A DNA stretch of 64,000 nucleotides from NCBI GenBank assembly GCA_017163975.1, contig JAFFSR010000395.1:938001-1002000 (forward strand), given 5' to 3'. Made by a program: the position numbers and the translations under genes. This DNA comes from Anastatus disparis. Taxonomy: Eukaryota > Arthropoda > Insecta > Hymenoptera > Eupelmidae. The notes under the pieces are model-generated. The model saw only the letters and a program-made list of their open reading frames with translations. It did not search any database and was not told the DNA's origin. Positions 1-9,889 of this stretch are shown piece by piece; the first letter of the stretch is position 1, and each line of letters opens with the position of its first letter.

Positions 1-747
1 TAAGAAAAACTTTATTACACAAGGATATAAAATCCTGCCTACTATTAAATATTACTGCAGCAAGCTTTTGGCAAGATTTAAGAAATATTTTACAAAATAT
101 TGCAGGAAACCATACGGAAAGGTATGAGCGTTGTTCGCGGCAAAATTTGGGAAAAATTTCATAAAATATCACGAGAAACCTTTCATGAAAGATTGCTTCA
201 AGGTTTCTTGAAATGTTGCTGCGAGGTTTTCATGAAAGGCTGCTGCGAGATTTTTAGAAATATTTCAACCAGGTTCTAGCGCGGACATATAAATGTTGCT
301 GCAATATCTCATAAAAGGTTGCTATGAGGTTTTCTGCAAGGTTACGGCGAGATTTTCTGAAAAATTGCTGTGTGGTTGCTTGAAATGTTTTTGCTATTTT
401 TCCCGCAAGATTCCTGTGAGGTTTCTTGAAATGTTTCTGTTACATTTCCTGAAAGATTGCTGCGAGGTTTCCTGCAAGGTTGCGGCGAGGTGTTCTAAAA
501 GATTGCTGCAAGGTTTCTTGAAATGTTTCTGTTACATTTCCTGAAATATTGCTGTGAGTTTTTCATGAAAGGTTGCTGCGAGGTTTTCTGAAAGATTGCT
601 GCGAGGTTTTTAGAAATATTTCAACCGGGTTCTAGCGCGGACATATAAATGTTGCTGCAATCTTTCATGAAAGGTTGCTGCGAAGTTTCGAAACTTTCAT
701 GAAACCTTGCAGCAACCTTGCAGCAATCTTTCATGCTGTGTGGGTAA
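1..747. repeat. CTGCAAGGTTTC-type degenerate repeat block
   Basis: The block is built from variants of a 25-30 bp word (TTGCTGCAAGGTTTCTTGAA and relatives). A larger period of about 356 bp is visible: the stretch around 248-312 recurs at 603-669 with the shared core TTCTAGCGCGGACATATAAA. Near 690-735 the word appears in both orientations, so the right end can fold back. The left end lies outside the window. The high density of one short partly self-complementary word resembles the CCCTR-ended foldbacks elsewhere in the window, but no terminal CCCT motif is visible here. No protein is supported. Confidence 0.75.
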
Positions 748-749
748 CG

Positions 750-772
750 CTCTCTCTCTCTCTCTCTCTCTC
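750..772. repeat. (CT)n microsatellite
   Basis: About 11 perfect TC dinucleotides lie at the junction between the CTGCAA-rich repeat block and a CR1-type ORF1 fragment. A second CT/GA run at 1742-1755 and a third at 4541-4660 flank the other pieces of CR1-type sequence. Confidence 0.95.
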
Positions 773-775
773 GGA

Positions 776-891
776 CGGACATGATTGAGCTTATCACATG
801 TACTGTGGAAGGAATTTTTACATCGCGCACAGACTTGAGGTTTGGATGTATGAGTGAAAGCCTTGCTACAAAGAAAGCACTGATTAGGCAT
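776..891 (-). pseudogene. Non-LTR retrotransposon ORF1, N-terminal PHD-like zinc finger (fragment)
   Basis: On the minus strand an ATG at 891-889 opens a frame of about 39 residues with the spacing C-x2-C ... C-x2-C-x4-H-x2-C (MPNQCFLCSKAF, then CARCKNSFHSTC). This is the N-terminal PHD-like finger seen in ORF1 of CR1/Jockey-type non-LTR elements. A comparable finger occurs at 26440-26535 in this window. The frame runs directly into the (CT)n run, which encodes only RE repeats, so the gene is cut after the finger. The orientation is opposite to the ORF2 fragment at 1769-4366. It could be a 5' inversion of the same insertion or an unrelated copy. The identification rests on Cys/His spacing only. 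Confidence 0.55.
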
Positions 892-1741
892 TATGAACTG
901 TGGTGCAGAAGCAAGTGGAGAACAACCTTTACTTCAGTAGAGCAATTACAAGTGAAAGTATTAAGAGTAGAGTAAAGAGAAAAGAGTAAAGTGGAAACCA
1001 ACCTTAATATCGGATTTCACTAAGAACAAGCGTTAGTAATGTATAAGCAGCAGAGAAGTGAAAAAGCAGTGGAGAAAAACCTTAATACTGGGTTATACAG
1101 TAATATAAATGTAGATAAGATAGAGAGATAAAAATGTATATAGTATAGTACGTTGAGCAAGCAAGAGATGGCGCCTAAGGTACTAAACAGAGAGCAAAAT
1201 AACAGCTGACGACGCTCAGAAGCAAATAGAAGGAAATTAGACAAGGTGCGATGGCAGCACCAAAGCGTGCGTGAGAGAAGGACAGATAAAAATAAAAATG
1301 GCACGACGACAATGCGTGGAAAAGAGATAGAAGTATATTGGCGCCACAGCAGAGATAGCAGGCAGGAGAAAAAAGATGCACTATGCAATGCACTCAATAG
1401 GAACGCCCCCACTCACCAACACAAAAGCACTATACCACTAATGCACTTCACTAAGTCTGCACCACAGATGAAACAACGAGCAAAAAACAGAGCAAAGCAG
1501 CAGGACAGGCAGTCAGCGCAGCAGCAGAGCCGTGGAAAAAATGGCCGTGGAATGGTGCGAAAAAAGAAAGTCGTCCTGAGTCCCAAAATGCGGCAGAAAT
1601 GCAGCAAAATTGCAGCCAGAGCTTGCAGGACTCGTTCCTGGACGGCCTCCTGCAAAAAAAAATGCACTTTCAAGAGTGCAAAAATGGTTAAAAGAGCGTA
1701 TATAGCAGGAGCAGAAAATCGTGCGTGGCGCTACTTACGCT
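892..1741. other. Purine-rich non-coding stretch, possible retrotransposon 5' UTR (minus strand)
   Basis: The plus strand is strongly purine-rich and the minus strand pyrimidine-rich. It lies immediately upstream of the minus-strand ORF1 start at 891, so it may be the 5' UTR of that element. Frames open here are of low complexity and basic, with no recognisable domain. I do not support a gene. Confidence 0.4.
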
Positions 1742-1768
1742 GAGAGAGAGAGAGAGCACGTGTGCTTA

Positions 1769-4366
1769 TGTTCCTCCAAGGGAGGATGGTGTGGTAAGCC
1801 TGGTTTGCCAGAATATTTATTCTGTGAAGTCAATTCTAATGACTTGGCCTCGCCTGTTTTTGTTGGTGTCGTCTATAGGCCCCCTCATGCTCCGTTTCTG
1901 TTAAACACAGATTTTATTCCTGACTTAACTTCTTTTATTCATAATTATAGTACTAAGGTTATTCTGGGTGACTTTAACACTAATTTATGTACTGATTCTG
2001 ATGATTCTGTGTTTCTCAGGAGTTTGATTGCTGAAAATGCTCTCTTTTCTGTGCCATATGGACCAACTTACCACACCTCTACTTCTGATACATGGCTTGA
2101 CCTTTGCCTTGTTGATGCGAATGACTTGCTGCTTGACTACTGGAAGACTGATGTTCCATTCATCGACGGACATGACTTCATTGCAGCAACTGTTCAGTCA
2201 TCTCTCTCTAAGCCTTTGCTCAATGACTTTAGCTTTCGTGATTACAGTTCCGTTGATGATGCTGTTCTCCTTGATTACTTTCGTTCACTGAATTGTTCCG
2301 TGTGTGTCGGTGATTCCTCCCTGTCAGATCGCCTTGAATGTCTCTATCACCATCTGAATGAGGCAGTTGCACTATTTGTGCCTCTCAGGAGGGTCCGTCA
2401 GGGTGGCCGTCGTCGACCGTGGTTTACTGCTGAACATCATCATCTGATACGAGAGAGGGATCGGCTGTACAGACGCTATAAACGCTCAAGACTACATGCT
2501 GATTTACTTTGCTACAGGGTTGCTCGTGATCAGGCTCATGAGCGCATTGAATCGGCTAAACTGCTCTACTATCATGACAGACTATCTGGTATCACTGACT
2601 CTCGACTGATCTGGAAGGAGCTCAGGAACCTTGGTATATGCTCTAGTGGTGATAGATCCGGTCATACTTTTTCTATTGATGAACTCAATAAATACTTTGG
2701 TGGGGTCACGTTTGATCCTTTGGTACCTTCTATTTCTGCTTACTTACAGTCTTTATCTGTAGATGAACCTTTCATGCCCTTGTTCAAATTCAATACTGTT
2801 ACTTTGGATGAGGTTGCAATGGCTATTAGACGTTCTGACTCTCAGGCTAGAGGATTTGACGCTATCCCCCAATCTATCATAAAATCTGCTTTTCCTGTCA
2901 TTGGCCCTCAGCTCTGTCGCATTTATAATGATTCGCTGCGAGAGTGCGTTTTTCCTTCTTGTTGGAAGACTTCGCTGGTCACTACGATCAACAAGGTCTC
3001 TTCCCCGCGCACTATGGGTGATATACGACCCATCTCTTTGTTGTCTTTTATGTCCAAGGTTCTTGAGCGCCTTGTTTATGATCAGTTGTATAATTACTTG
3101 ACAACTAGACGGTTACTGGACGCTTATCAGACTGGTTTTAGAGCTGGCCACAGCACTCAGACTGCTCTACTTAAATTGACAGAGGACATTAGACTTAATA
3201 TGGACAGACGGTACGTTACGATGCTCCTGTTATTCGACTTCAGCAAGGCATTCGATACGGTGTGCCATGTCACCTTACTTCGGAAATTACATTCGCTCGA
3301 TATTTCGCACACCGTTATCAAGTGGATCGGCTCTTATCTCTCTGATCGTCGTCAAGCTGTCATTGATACTGTTGGTAGGTCATCAGATTTTGTCTGTCTT
3401 AACACTGGTGTTCCTCAGGGCTCTGTTCTGGGTCCTCTGCTCTTCTCTATCTATATCAATGACATCTCTTCTGCCTTCCAACAGAATGTTCAGCACCTCT
3501 TATATGCTGATGATTTACAGCTGTATGTGCACTTTCCGATTGCTGAGCTTGATCATTATACTTCACTAATGAGTGAACATGCATCATTGGTCGCAGATTG
3601 GGCATCCAACAATCATCTTAAGTTGAATATCAACAAGACAAAGGCTATCATAATTGGCTCTTATTATTATATCAATATTCTTACCTCCATGCCGTCTACT
3701 GGTATCTGCATCAATGGTGAGACAATCGGTTTTGAGTCATCTGTTCGTAATCTGGGTGTGTATCTTGACAGCAAGCTGAACTGGAAGGAGCATATCACAC
3801 ATGTGTGTAACAGGTCGTTCTCTCTCCTCTATCGACTCAATTTCTTTAGACGGAGCACTACTTTTGCTCTACGTAAGCACCTTATTCGTACACTGTTGTT
3901 TCCGATTCTTGACTATTGTTGTCTTGTGTTTACTGACCTTTCTGCTGAACTCGACCTTAGGCTTCAGAGGGTTATCAACGCTGGTATTCGTTACATCTAT
4001 GGTGAAGGTAGGCGTGAGCACATCTCTCCTTATAGGCTCTCTCTGGGTTGGTTATCTACTGCAGGTAGAAGGAACTACTTTGCCTCTACTTTTCTTTTCA
4101 AAATGTTTTTATCATGCTCACCTTCATATCTATTTTCTAGATATCAGTGGAACCGGCCTGTTAGGGCTCTGAGGGGGGATGTGAGGCCATTGACCATTCC
4201 TCATTCTTCCACCGAATACCATCAACGCTCATTCACTGTTTCATCCTAGCGACTGTGGAATGAACTTCCATCGTCGCTTAGGACTTCATCTTCACTCTTA
4301 TCTTTCAAGTTGACCTCTCATGCGCACTTCCTCTCCCAAGAGTTTGGACCTCTGCTCCCAGCTTAA
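1769..4366 (+). pseudogene. CR1/L2-type ORF2: endonuclease (C-terminal part) and reverse transcriptase
   Basis: ORF2 of this group nicks target DNA and copies the element RNA at the nick. The apurinic-type endonuclease is present only from its middle onward: YRPP and then ILGDFN are visible. The usual SDH-type motif reads DGHD at about 2161-2172, so a key serine is changed. The reverse transcriptase is complete: IRPISLLS (about 3025), FDFSKAFDTV (about 3234), GVPQGSVLGP (about 3411) and an intact YADD at 3504-3515. The frame reaches a TAG at 4247-4249. Beyond it the same frame continues with RLWNELPSSLR, the typical C-terminal WN.LP motif of this group, to a TAA at 4364-4366, so the TAG is a premature stop. 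The first coding residues (before about 1769) derive from the GA repeat. The copy cannot be autonomous because the endonuclease N-terminus is missing. Confidence 0.85.
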
Positions 4367-4530
4367 AATTTTCTTTGCTTTTTGTTTTTGATTTTTATTT
4401 TGTTTGTATTTTTTATTTTTGTAGTTATGATTACTATTTTTATTTGTATTTTATTTTTATTTTATTCTATTGTTATAATTCTTTGTAATCTATATTTTGT
4501 TGTACAACATAATGTACATAAATAAATTAA

Positions 4531-4537
4531 TTATCTA

Positions 4538-4580
<43 letters not shown>

Positions 4581-4621
4581 GTCTCTCTGTCTCTCTGTTT
4601 CTCTGTCTCTCTGTCTCTCTG

Positions 4622-4660
<39 letters not shown>
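4531..4660. repeat. (TC)n/(TCTG)n microsatellite tail
   Basis: The tract runs from (ATCT)n into (TC)n with interspersed TCTG and TCTGTCTC units. It is the 3' tail of the CR1/L2-type element. Confidence 0.95.
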
Positions 4661-4661
<1 letters not shown>

Positions 4662-5266
4662 GAATTTTACAATATATATATATTTTTTTAGAAAAACAAT
4701 ACAGAAAAGAAAAAAATAAGAAAAAACAGACAGAACGAGAAAAGCAAAAAAAGGAGAACAAGAAAGAAGAAGTCATCATATATTTATTTTTAATTTATTA
4801 TAATATCACTATTTATTTATAATACTGTTTATTGCATTATAATTTTATTATTGTATTATTTTTTATTATTTAATTATTCTTATATTATATCAACAAGATG
4901 ATTGTTTAAAAAATAATGAAGATGTAAAAAACTTTAAATATATGTAAAGAATTTATTGCTTATGATTACAATTAGTCTTGAGAAGAATAATTTATTGATA
5001 AAAGAATCAATACTAAAATGAATTATTTATTGAAAAATATAACCAAATAAATTTAGATCTTGGAATAATATCTATTTCCATGGTTCCTTGAGTAAAAAGA
5101 TTTCTACTTATTTGCTCTGAAAAGAGCAGTAATTAATGCTCTCATAAATTTTTTAATGAATAAATCATTTAAGTATTGGCTCGTTTATCAATAATTTATC
5201 ATTTCCAACTTTAAATTTTGGACATGGGGTATAAGTCCCTACTACTGTGCTTGAACTCAATTTGGT
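4661..5266. other. AT-rich stretch without recognisable features
   Basis: The sequence is A/T-rich with (AT)n and ATTTATT runs. I see no coding signal, inverted repeat or RNA gene in it. Confidence 0.6.
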
Positions 5267-5528
5267 GCAAACACTATAGGCTGTAACACTAGTAGAATGG
5301 CAGCCTCCACTAGATACAAGAATAATAGATAAATTTTATAATAAGAACAAAATAATTTTATCACGTGGTTTTTTAATAATATGAGACCTACAAAAAATCT
5401 AAAATATAACCTATCTTTTTTGGTAGGTCTCATATTATTCGAAAAGTACATAATTAAATTATTTTATTCTTATTATACTAATATCTAACAGAGGCTGCCA
5501 TTTTTTGTGTTACAGCCAATGGTGTTTA
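5267..5528. mobile_element. Foldback (hairpin) MITE-like element, ~260 bp
   Basis: The outer arms GGCTGTAACACTAGTAGAAT (from 5279) and its counterpart around 5492-5517 are inverted copies. A second inverted pair, AATAATATGAGACCTAC (5375-5391) and GTAGGTCTCATATTATT (5422-5438), sits near the centre. The middle is AT-rich. It abuts the TA that precedes the CCCTGATAAC element at 5533. No coding capacity is seen. Confidence 0.7.
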
Positions 5529-5532
5529 TATA

Positions 5533-6377
5533 CCCTGATAACATGGTCAACACAATTTTGCTGCAATTTTCTTGAAAATCAAAAACTTGTAGCAGAACAT
5601 GTGCTGTCTGCTTCTGCATTTCATAGGGTTTTTTATGAAAAGAAATTACAGCAGATAAGTGCAACAGAATTGCACGTTTCTGGCAGAGAGAAAGTGCAAT
5701 ATACGGAACGGAAAGAATGCTCAGAATCTTGAAGATATTTTGCAGTAAACTTGCGGAAAAAACTTATTACAGACACTAGCAACAAAATTGAGTAAATAAT
5801 TTCCGACAAAGTTTTGCAGCACAATTACGTAAGAATTGTAAATTGTCAAGTGCTGTTCTGCGAATCGTAATAAGTACACAAGCATATAACAGAATCGAAA
5901 CAGTCTTGCATCAGAAACTTGCAGCAGCACTTTACCCCCGAATTACATAAATATGACAAAAGTTAAGTGTAATTTAATGATGAGAATAAACACGCAAATG
6001 TACAGCAGAATTGATGCAGTTTTATGTGAGAATCATGCAGCAGATTTGCGCTAAAATTACATCAGAAGGACAAAAGTTAAATGCGATCTTATCATAAGAA
6101 TAATCACGCGAGCATGCAGCATACTTGAAGTTATCTTGCATAAGAATTTTGCGACAAAACTTTACTACAGAATTACGTATGGATGTAGAATCAAAATATT
6201 TATCATCTTTTACTGATAGAAATTTATTTAAAACTTTTCTTAGATATTATAAAAATTTTTTATCCACGTTTTTTATATTTAACAGTTGGCTGCAATGGTC
6301 TCCTCTCTTCTCCCCAATGTCTACATGTATATAATTTTATACTATAACATCAGCGCCCACCCCTTTGTGTATATATT
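5533..6377 (+). mobile_element. CCCTGGTAAC-ended foldback-type element, 5' part of a truncated copy
   Basis: The copy starts at TA|CCCTGATAAC. It shares with 33064-34694 (same orientation) and 10811-12567 (opposite orientation) long runs rich in TTGCAGCA/TGCTGCAA. The match covers the left half through the segment around 6125-6370 (shared GTATATAATTTTATACTATA and CAGCGCCCAC). At about 6378 the similarity to the other copies stops and different sequence begins, so the right half is missing. No transposase is present. Confidence 0.85.
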
Positions 6378-7135
6378 GTTATGTCGGGAAAAACATAAAC
6401 CTTGGCGCTAATTGCGAGGGTTGAATTCCTATGAAGATCTCGGGTATTTCACCGAATAATCTTCAGGTTATAGTAATCTTTTTGAGAGTGTAAACAAAAA
6501 AAATAAAAAATAAATTTAAGGAAAGCACTTGAAAATTCTCAAAGAGATTTTTCTGTCAAATCTTTCTTTTGTGGAAATTTGACGGAATGCCAGAGTTAGA
6601 AAATAATGAAATACTATGCAAATAACTGCTCTTAAGAGGAGGTCACGTATCTCTGTCCTTTTCTAATCAAAGAATTGGGTTTTTTGTAGAAACTAATAAC
6701 TTTAGCAAAAAATGAAGAGAAAGCCGCATCTCGTGATAAAAAAAGCAATATTTTCTTTGATAAAAAAGAATTAATTTTATTGCTTCGTTTTCAAGAAAAC
6801 CTTGAAAAACTTAAATCATAGAGGTTAGGGTGGACAATTTAGTTTTTCAAGGTTTTCTTGAAAACGAAGCAATAAAATTTATTTTTCCTTATCAAAGAAA
6901 ATATTGCTTTTTTTGATACAAGATGCGGCTTTCTCTTCATTTTTTGAGAAAGTTATTAGTTTTTGTGAAAAAATCATTTCTTTGATTAGAAAAGGACAGA
7001 GATACGTGACCTCCTCTTAATCAAGTGACAAGTGTTGTAGTATAAATAAAACTATACACGACTCGAAACTAGAGTCTGTTCCTCTCTTGCCAAAAGTATA
7101 CGTCTTTGTTTCCTCGTTGCATAATGCACCACTAA
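6378..7135 (+). mobile_element. Possible solo LTR fragment interrupted by a TTAA foldback
   Basis: Where the CCCTGGTAAC element breaks off, a new sequence begins with TGTTATGTCGGG. After the nested foldback (6636-7016) it contains TATAAATAAAACTATACACG and then a short C/T-rich stretch. A TG start, a TATA-like box and GTCTGTT-type downstream sequence fit an LTR of a BEL/Pao or gypsy element. No internal region or matching second LTR is present, and the right edge is not defined. This call is tentative. Confidence 0.3.
6632..7020. mobile_element. TTAA-duplicating foldback MITE, copy 1
   Basis: The arms start TTAA|GAGGAGGTCACGTATC and end with the exact inverse followed by TTAA (7017-7020). Almost the whole ~381 bp unit is an inverted repeat around a centre near 6825 (TTTTCAAGGTTTTCTTGAAA on both sides). 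Copies lie at 32585-32973 and, more diverged, 23467-23874. The TTAA duplication is the one used by piggyBac-like and Sola3-like transposases. No protein is encoded. Confidence 0.9.
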
Positions 7136-7375
7136 ATTATCTTAATTATTACTGTGAAGTATAAAAATTATCAAATCATTATTTCTATTATTTTAATTAA
7201 TAAATTTATTACTATTATTTAAATAAAATAAATATAAAGTTGTATAAATACAATTTTCATGAAAAAATAGGTAACAGAAAAGTGTTACCTAAGTGCGGAT
7301 TTAGGTCCCGCAGTGCTATAAAAGTTCTTTATTCCCGCCACAAAATAGTACTATTTTGCGCCCGCTTGACAAACA

Positions 7376-7545
7376 TAAAAAATCGAATTTTTCACCTATT
7401 GGTTCAAATAACAGTATGTTTACCACGGGCGCAAGGGGATTTGCGGCCCTAGTGCGAATATAGCGCCCTCGCTTCGCTCAAGCCCTTATTCGCACTCTGG
7501 CTGGAATCCCCTATTTTGTGCCCTTGGTACACAATGTAATATTCT
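7376..7545. mobile_element. Small foldback with GC-richer stem-loop
   Basis: AGTGCGAATA (about 7451) pairs with TATTCGCACT (about 7488) around a loop reading CTCGCTTCGCTCAAG. Outer sequence GGGGATTTGCGG is mirrored by GGAATCCCC. A similar stem-loop style (CTCGCCTCCGGCTTGGGC) occurs at about 62938. No coding capacity is seen. Confidence 0.5.
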
Positions 7546-7965
7546 CTCGCAAATTAAATTTCTCTCAAATTAAGCGGGAGAAAAATATTTTCCTCTTGCA
7601 TATTCAGAGGGTGAAAGGTCCTTTACGCCCGCCACATTTAATTTCTCTGAAAATAACCGGTCAAAGAGTAATTTTCTCCCACAAATTGAATTTCTATTAA
7701 ATTGAACGGAAAAAAGTATTTTTCTCTCGCAAATTGAATGGGCAAAAAGTTTTTTACTCCAGCCACATTTAATTTCACTAAAAATAAGCGGGTAAGAAGT
7801 ATTTTTCTTTAACAAATTAAATTTCTCTCAAATGAAGCGGGAGAGAAATACTTTTCTCTCGTCCAATTCGTAGGAGAAAAGTACTCTGCGCTCGCTTATT
7901 TTTAAAGAAATTAAATTTGGCGGGAGTAAAGAACTTTTTACCCTCTGAATTAACAAAAGTAGTAT
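7530..7965. repeat. AAGCGGGAGAAAA/TTTTCTCCCGC word-rich foldback cluster
   Basis: About eight variants of a 40-60 bp unit made of AAATTGAATTTCTCT and GCGGGAGAAAAAT-type words occur in alternating orientation, so the block can fold on itself. It is similar in style to the palindromic-word elements elsewhere in the window, but no clear terminal motif or target duplication is visible. Confidence 0.55.
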
Positions 7966-8593
7966 ATGGGGCGATATAGCGAGACATATCGATTTTTCTC
8001 CTTCCCCTCCCCTCCCTCAGGGGGTGTTATAGCGAGACATAGGCTTTTCCCCCTCCCCTCCCAATGTCTCTTTCGGCTACCTGTCTGGGGCTGTTATAGT
8101 GTCTATGGTGGGTCCTCTCCGTCTTTCCCTACCTCTCTGCTTGGGGTGTTGTACACAGGGCTGTATAGTCTGAAAATAATTCTCTTTTCCCTCCCCTCTA
8201 ATATCTACGGTGATTAAAAAGTAATCTTTATGTATACTTAATTTCAAATATGATTAAAATAATATGTATACTAACTTTAAAATTTAAAAACTTCATGAAA
8301 ATTAAAAATGTTAAATAAATAAAATTGTATATTTTATAATAATAATAATATCTATTTAAAAAAGTTTGAAAAAATTATTTGAAATCTAAAATATGTATGA
8401 TATTAAATGAAAAAATTAATTATAAGAACATAAAAATTAATATCTTGTTGAATATTTTTATTAATTAAATTTTAAAATATGGTTTTAAATTTGATTTTTC
8501 TTTTTAATTAAAAAGTATACAATATAAATTTTTAAGGAATAGGTGGATAAGGTTAATAAATGAAAAATAAAAAATTAAATACGTTTAAATTTA
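7966..8593. other. Pyrimidine-rich then AT-rich stretch, no gene seen
   Basis: From 7966 to about 8215 the plus strand is pyrimidine-rich with short direct repeats (ATAGCGAGACATA at about 7975 and 8029). From 8216 to 8593 it is plain AT-rich DNA. The open frame over the pyrimidine-rich part is of low complexity and I do not support it as a gene. Confidence 0.5.
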
Positions 8594-8854
8594 TTATTCT
8601 ATACATTCATATACATGAGTAGCCGTCGGTGGGTTACTCGATTTTCTATTATATAATAACGAGCGCTGAGGCTCTTGATTTATAATCGTATCAAACTCTT
8701 CTTTCGAGATCAGATCTAAGAATTCTTCCCCTCCGTATGGATATTTGGTCAGCTCTCCGTCGCTCTCGTATGTGACACGAACCTTTGCCGAATTTTGAGC
8801 AGCTTCATAGCGCCATATATAATTTATTGTATTTTTTCTTAGTGTTGTATGCAT
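8594..8854 (-). CDS. Orphan 86-residue hypothetical protein
   Basis: An ATG at 8854-8852 opens an 86-codon frame that stops at 8594. Unlike the AT-biased shadows around it, the predicted protein has balanced composition (KVRVTYESDGELTKYPYGGE, EEFLDLISKEEFDTI), few low-complexity runs and no Cys. It is acidic and lacks a signal peptide or membrane segment. Upstream on the same strand lies a GC-richer block (8880-9070) with a TGACGTCA site that could act as a promoter. I do not recognise the family. It could be a small domesticated or virus-like gene, or the last exon of a larger one. No paralogue is visible in this window. Confidence 0.35.
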   Translation of the reverse strand: MHTTLRKNTINYIWRYEAAQNSAKVRVTYESDGELTKYPYGGEEFLDLISKEEFDTIINQEPQRSLLYNRKSSNPPTATHVYECIE

Positions 8855-8938
8855 CAGAGTAGGGGTATGGATTTGGGCATTAGAAAAAAAATTAAAATTA
8901 TGAATAAGTAGAAAGGGGGCCTAAACTCCAGACAGTTG

Positions 8939-8946
8939 TGACGTCA
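8939..8946. promoter_or_regulatory. CRE/ATF-type palindrome TGACGTCA
   Basis: A perfect TGACGTCA lies 85-95 bp upstream of the orphan ORF start at 8854. It is within a locally GC-rich 8880-9070 block that also contains a repeated CGAGTATTC and the palindrome CCCCCCAGGGGGC. Perfect CRE sites occur by chance, so function is only suggested by position. Confidence 0.3.
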
Positions 8947-9060
8947 CAGGGTACGAGTATTCACGCCCCCCAGGGGGCGAGTATTCCAGAGCTAGGGTGC
9001 GCGTATGTCAGATCGGTCGTCTGAGACGGCGCCTTATCGCTCGGTCTTATCTCGCTTCTC

Positions 9061-9420
9061 GATAATCGGGAAATGGAATTTAGTAAAAAATAATAAATGT
9101 TAATAATAAATAATAAATGTTAATACTAAATGAAATAATAAATGAAAAAATGTTAAAATCAGTGACAGTAAATTATTGAAAAAATTATTGAAAAAATTAG
9201 TAAAATTGAATTTTTTTAAGAAATAAGATATTGGGATTTTTTGAGAGTTTGTCACTTGGTATAATTTTAGAATGTTTCAAGTTTTTTATGTTTTTTAATA
9301 TTTTTAATATATTACCGATTAGTATATTTTTTCTGTTTTTGATATATTACCGATTTGTATATTTTTAATGTTTGTATATTTTTATTGTATATATTTACCG
9401 ATTTTCAATATTTTCCTGTA
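9061..9420. other. AT-rich stretch without recognisable features
   Basis: The sequence consists of TTAATAATAAAT-type runs and T-rich runs with repeated ATATTACCGAT. No coding frame, RNA gene or long inverted repeat is seen. Confidence 0.5.
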
Positions 9421-9889
9421 TTAAGGTGGTTCGTGCGACTAACGTGTTTTTTCAAGATATTCTTAAAATTGTAGGTATAGTTCAATGAAGGCAATGTGAA
9501 TATCATATTAAAATTTCAGAACATTTCATCGTTTCGTTTTTGATTAATCGATGTTCAAAGTTTTACAAATTACATTGGAAGTATATCTATATATATTGGA
9601 ATTTTTACATTTCGTAGCTGTTAATCGCAATATCTCATAAACTAAATTCAAATTGTAATTGAAAATTTAAACATATATAAAGGAACTAATAATAAACATT
9701 TTCCAACAAGATTCACGTAAATTCATCGTTTTATTAAAGAGATAAAGTGTTTTGAACATGTAATTATTAGATAAACGATGCATATTTCGTTCACATTTAC
9801 GTTGCTGCGCATGCGCAACTGTATCATGTGAGCGCTATCTCTTTCTCTCACAGCTAGCTTTCTCTCTCTTACCGCACGAACCACCTTAA
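9421..9889. mobile_element. TTAA-flanked MITE with GGTGGTTCGTGCG inverted ends
   Basis: The left end TTAA|GGTGGTTCGTGCG (9421) and right end CGCACGAACCACC|TTAA (ending 9889) are perfect 13 bp inverted repeats flanked by TTAA. The 461 bp interior is not a foldback, unlike the GAGGAGGTCACG family, and encodes nothing. TTAA duplication points to a piggyBac-like or Sola3-like source transposase; the ends do not match the usual CCY...GGG piggyBac ends. A GCGCATGCGC motif lies inside at about 9814. Confidence 0.85.
9812..9824. promoter_or_regulatory. TGCGCATGCGCA palindrome (NRF-1/EWG-type site)
   Basis: TGCGCATGCGCA matches the YGCGCATGCGCR consensus bound by animal NRF-1 and its insect homologue Erect wing. 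It lies inside the TTAA MITE at 9421-9889. A nearly identical TGCGCATGCGCAG occurs at about 47530. Whether either is bound is unknown. Confidence 0.35.

Larger units (their letters stand above)
1742..4660 (+). mobile_element. 5'-truncated CR1/L2-type non-LTR retrotransposon
   Basis: The element starts abruptly within the endonuclease domain next to a (GA)n run. It carries the rest of ORF2, a short T-rich 3' UTR (about 4367-4530), and ends in the microsatellite at 4531-4660. Ending in a short tandem repeat rather than poly(A) is usual for CR1/L2-group elements. The 5' truncation is usual for target-primed reverse transcription. Confidence 0.8.

Noticed and set aside
1246..1743. Open frame of 165 codons with many Lys/Arg/Gln
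   Set aside because: It lies over purine-rich low-complexity DNA, has no domain, and opposes the likely 5' UTR of a minus-strand element. Open frames are expected in such sequence.
4497..4779. Ser/Leu-rich and Arg/Glu-rich open frames on both strands
   Set aside because: They are translations of the (TC)n microsatellite tail.
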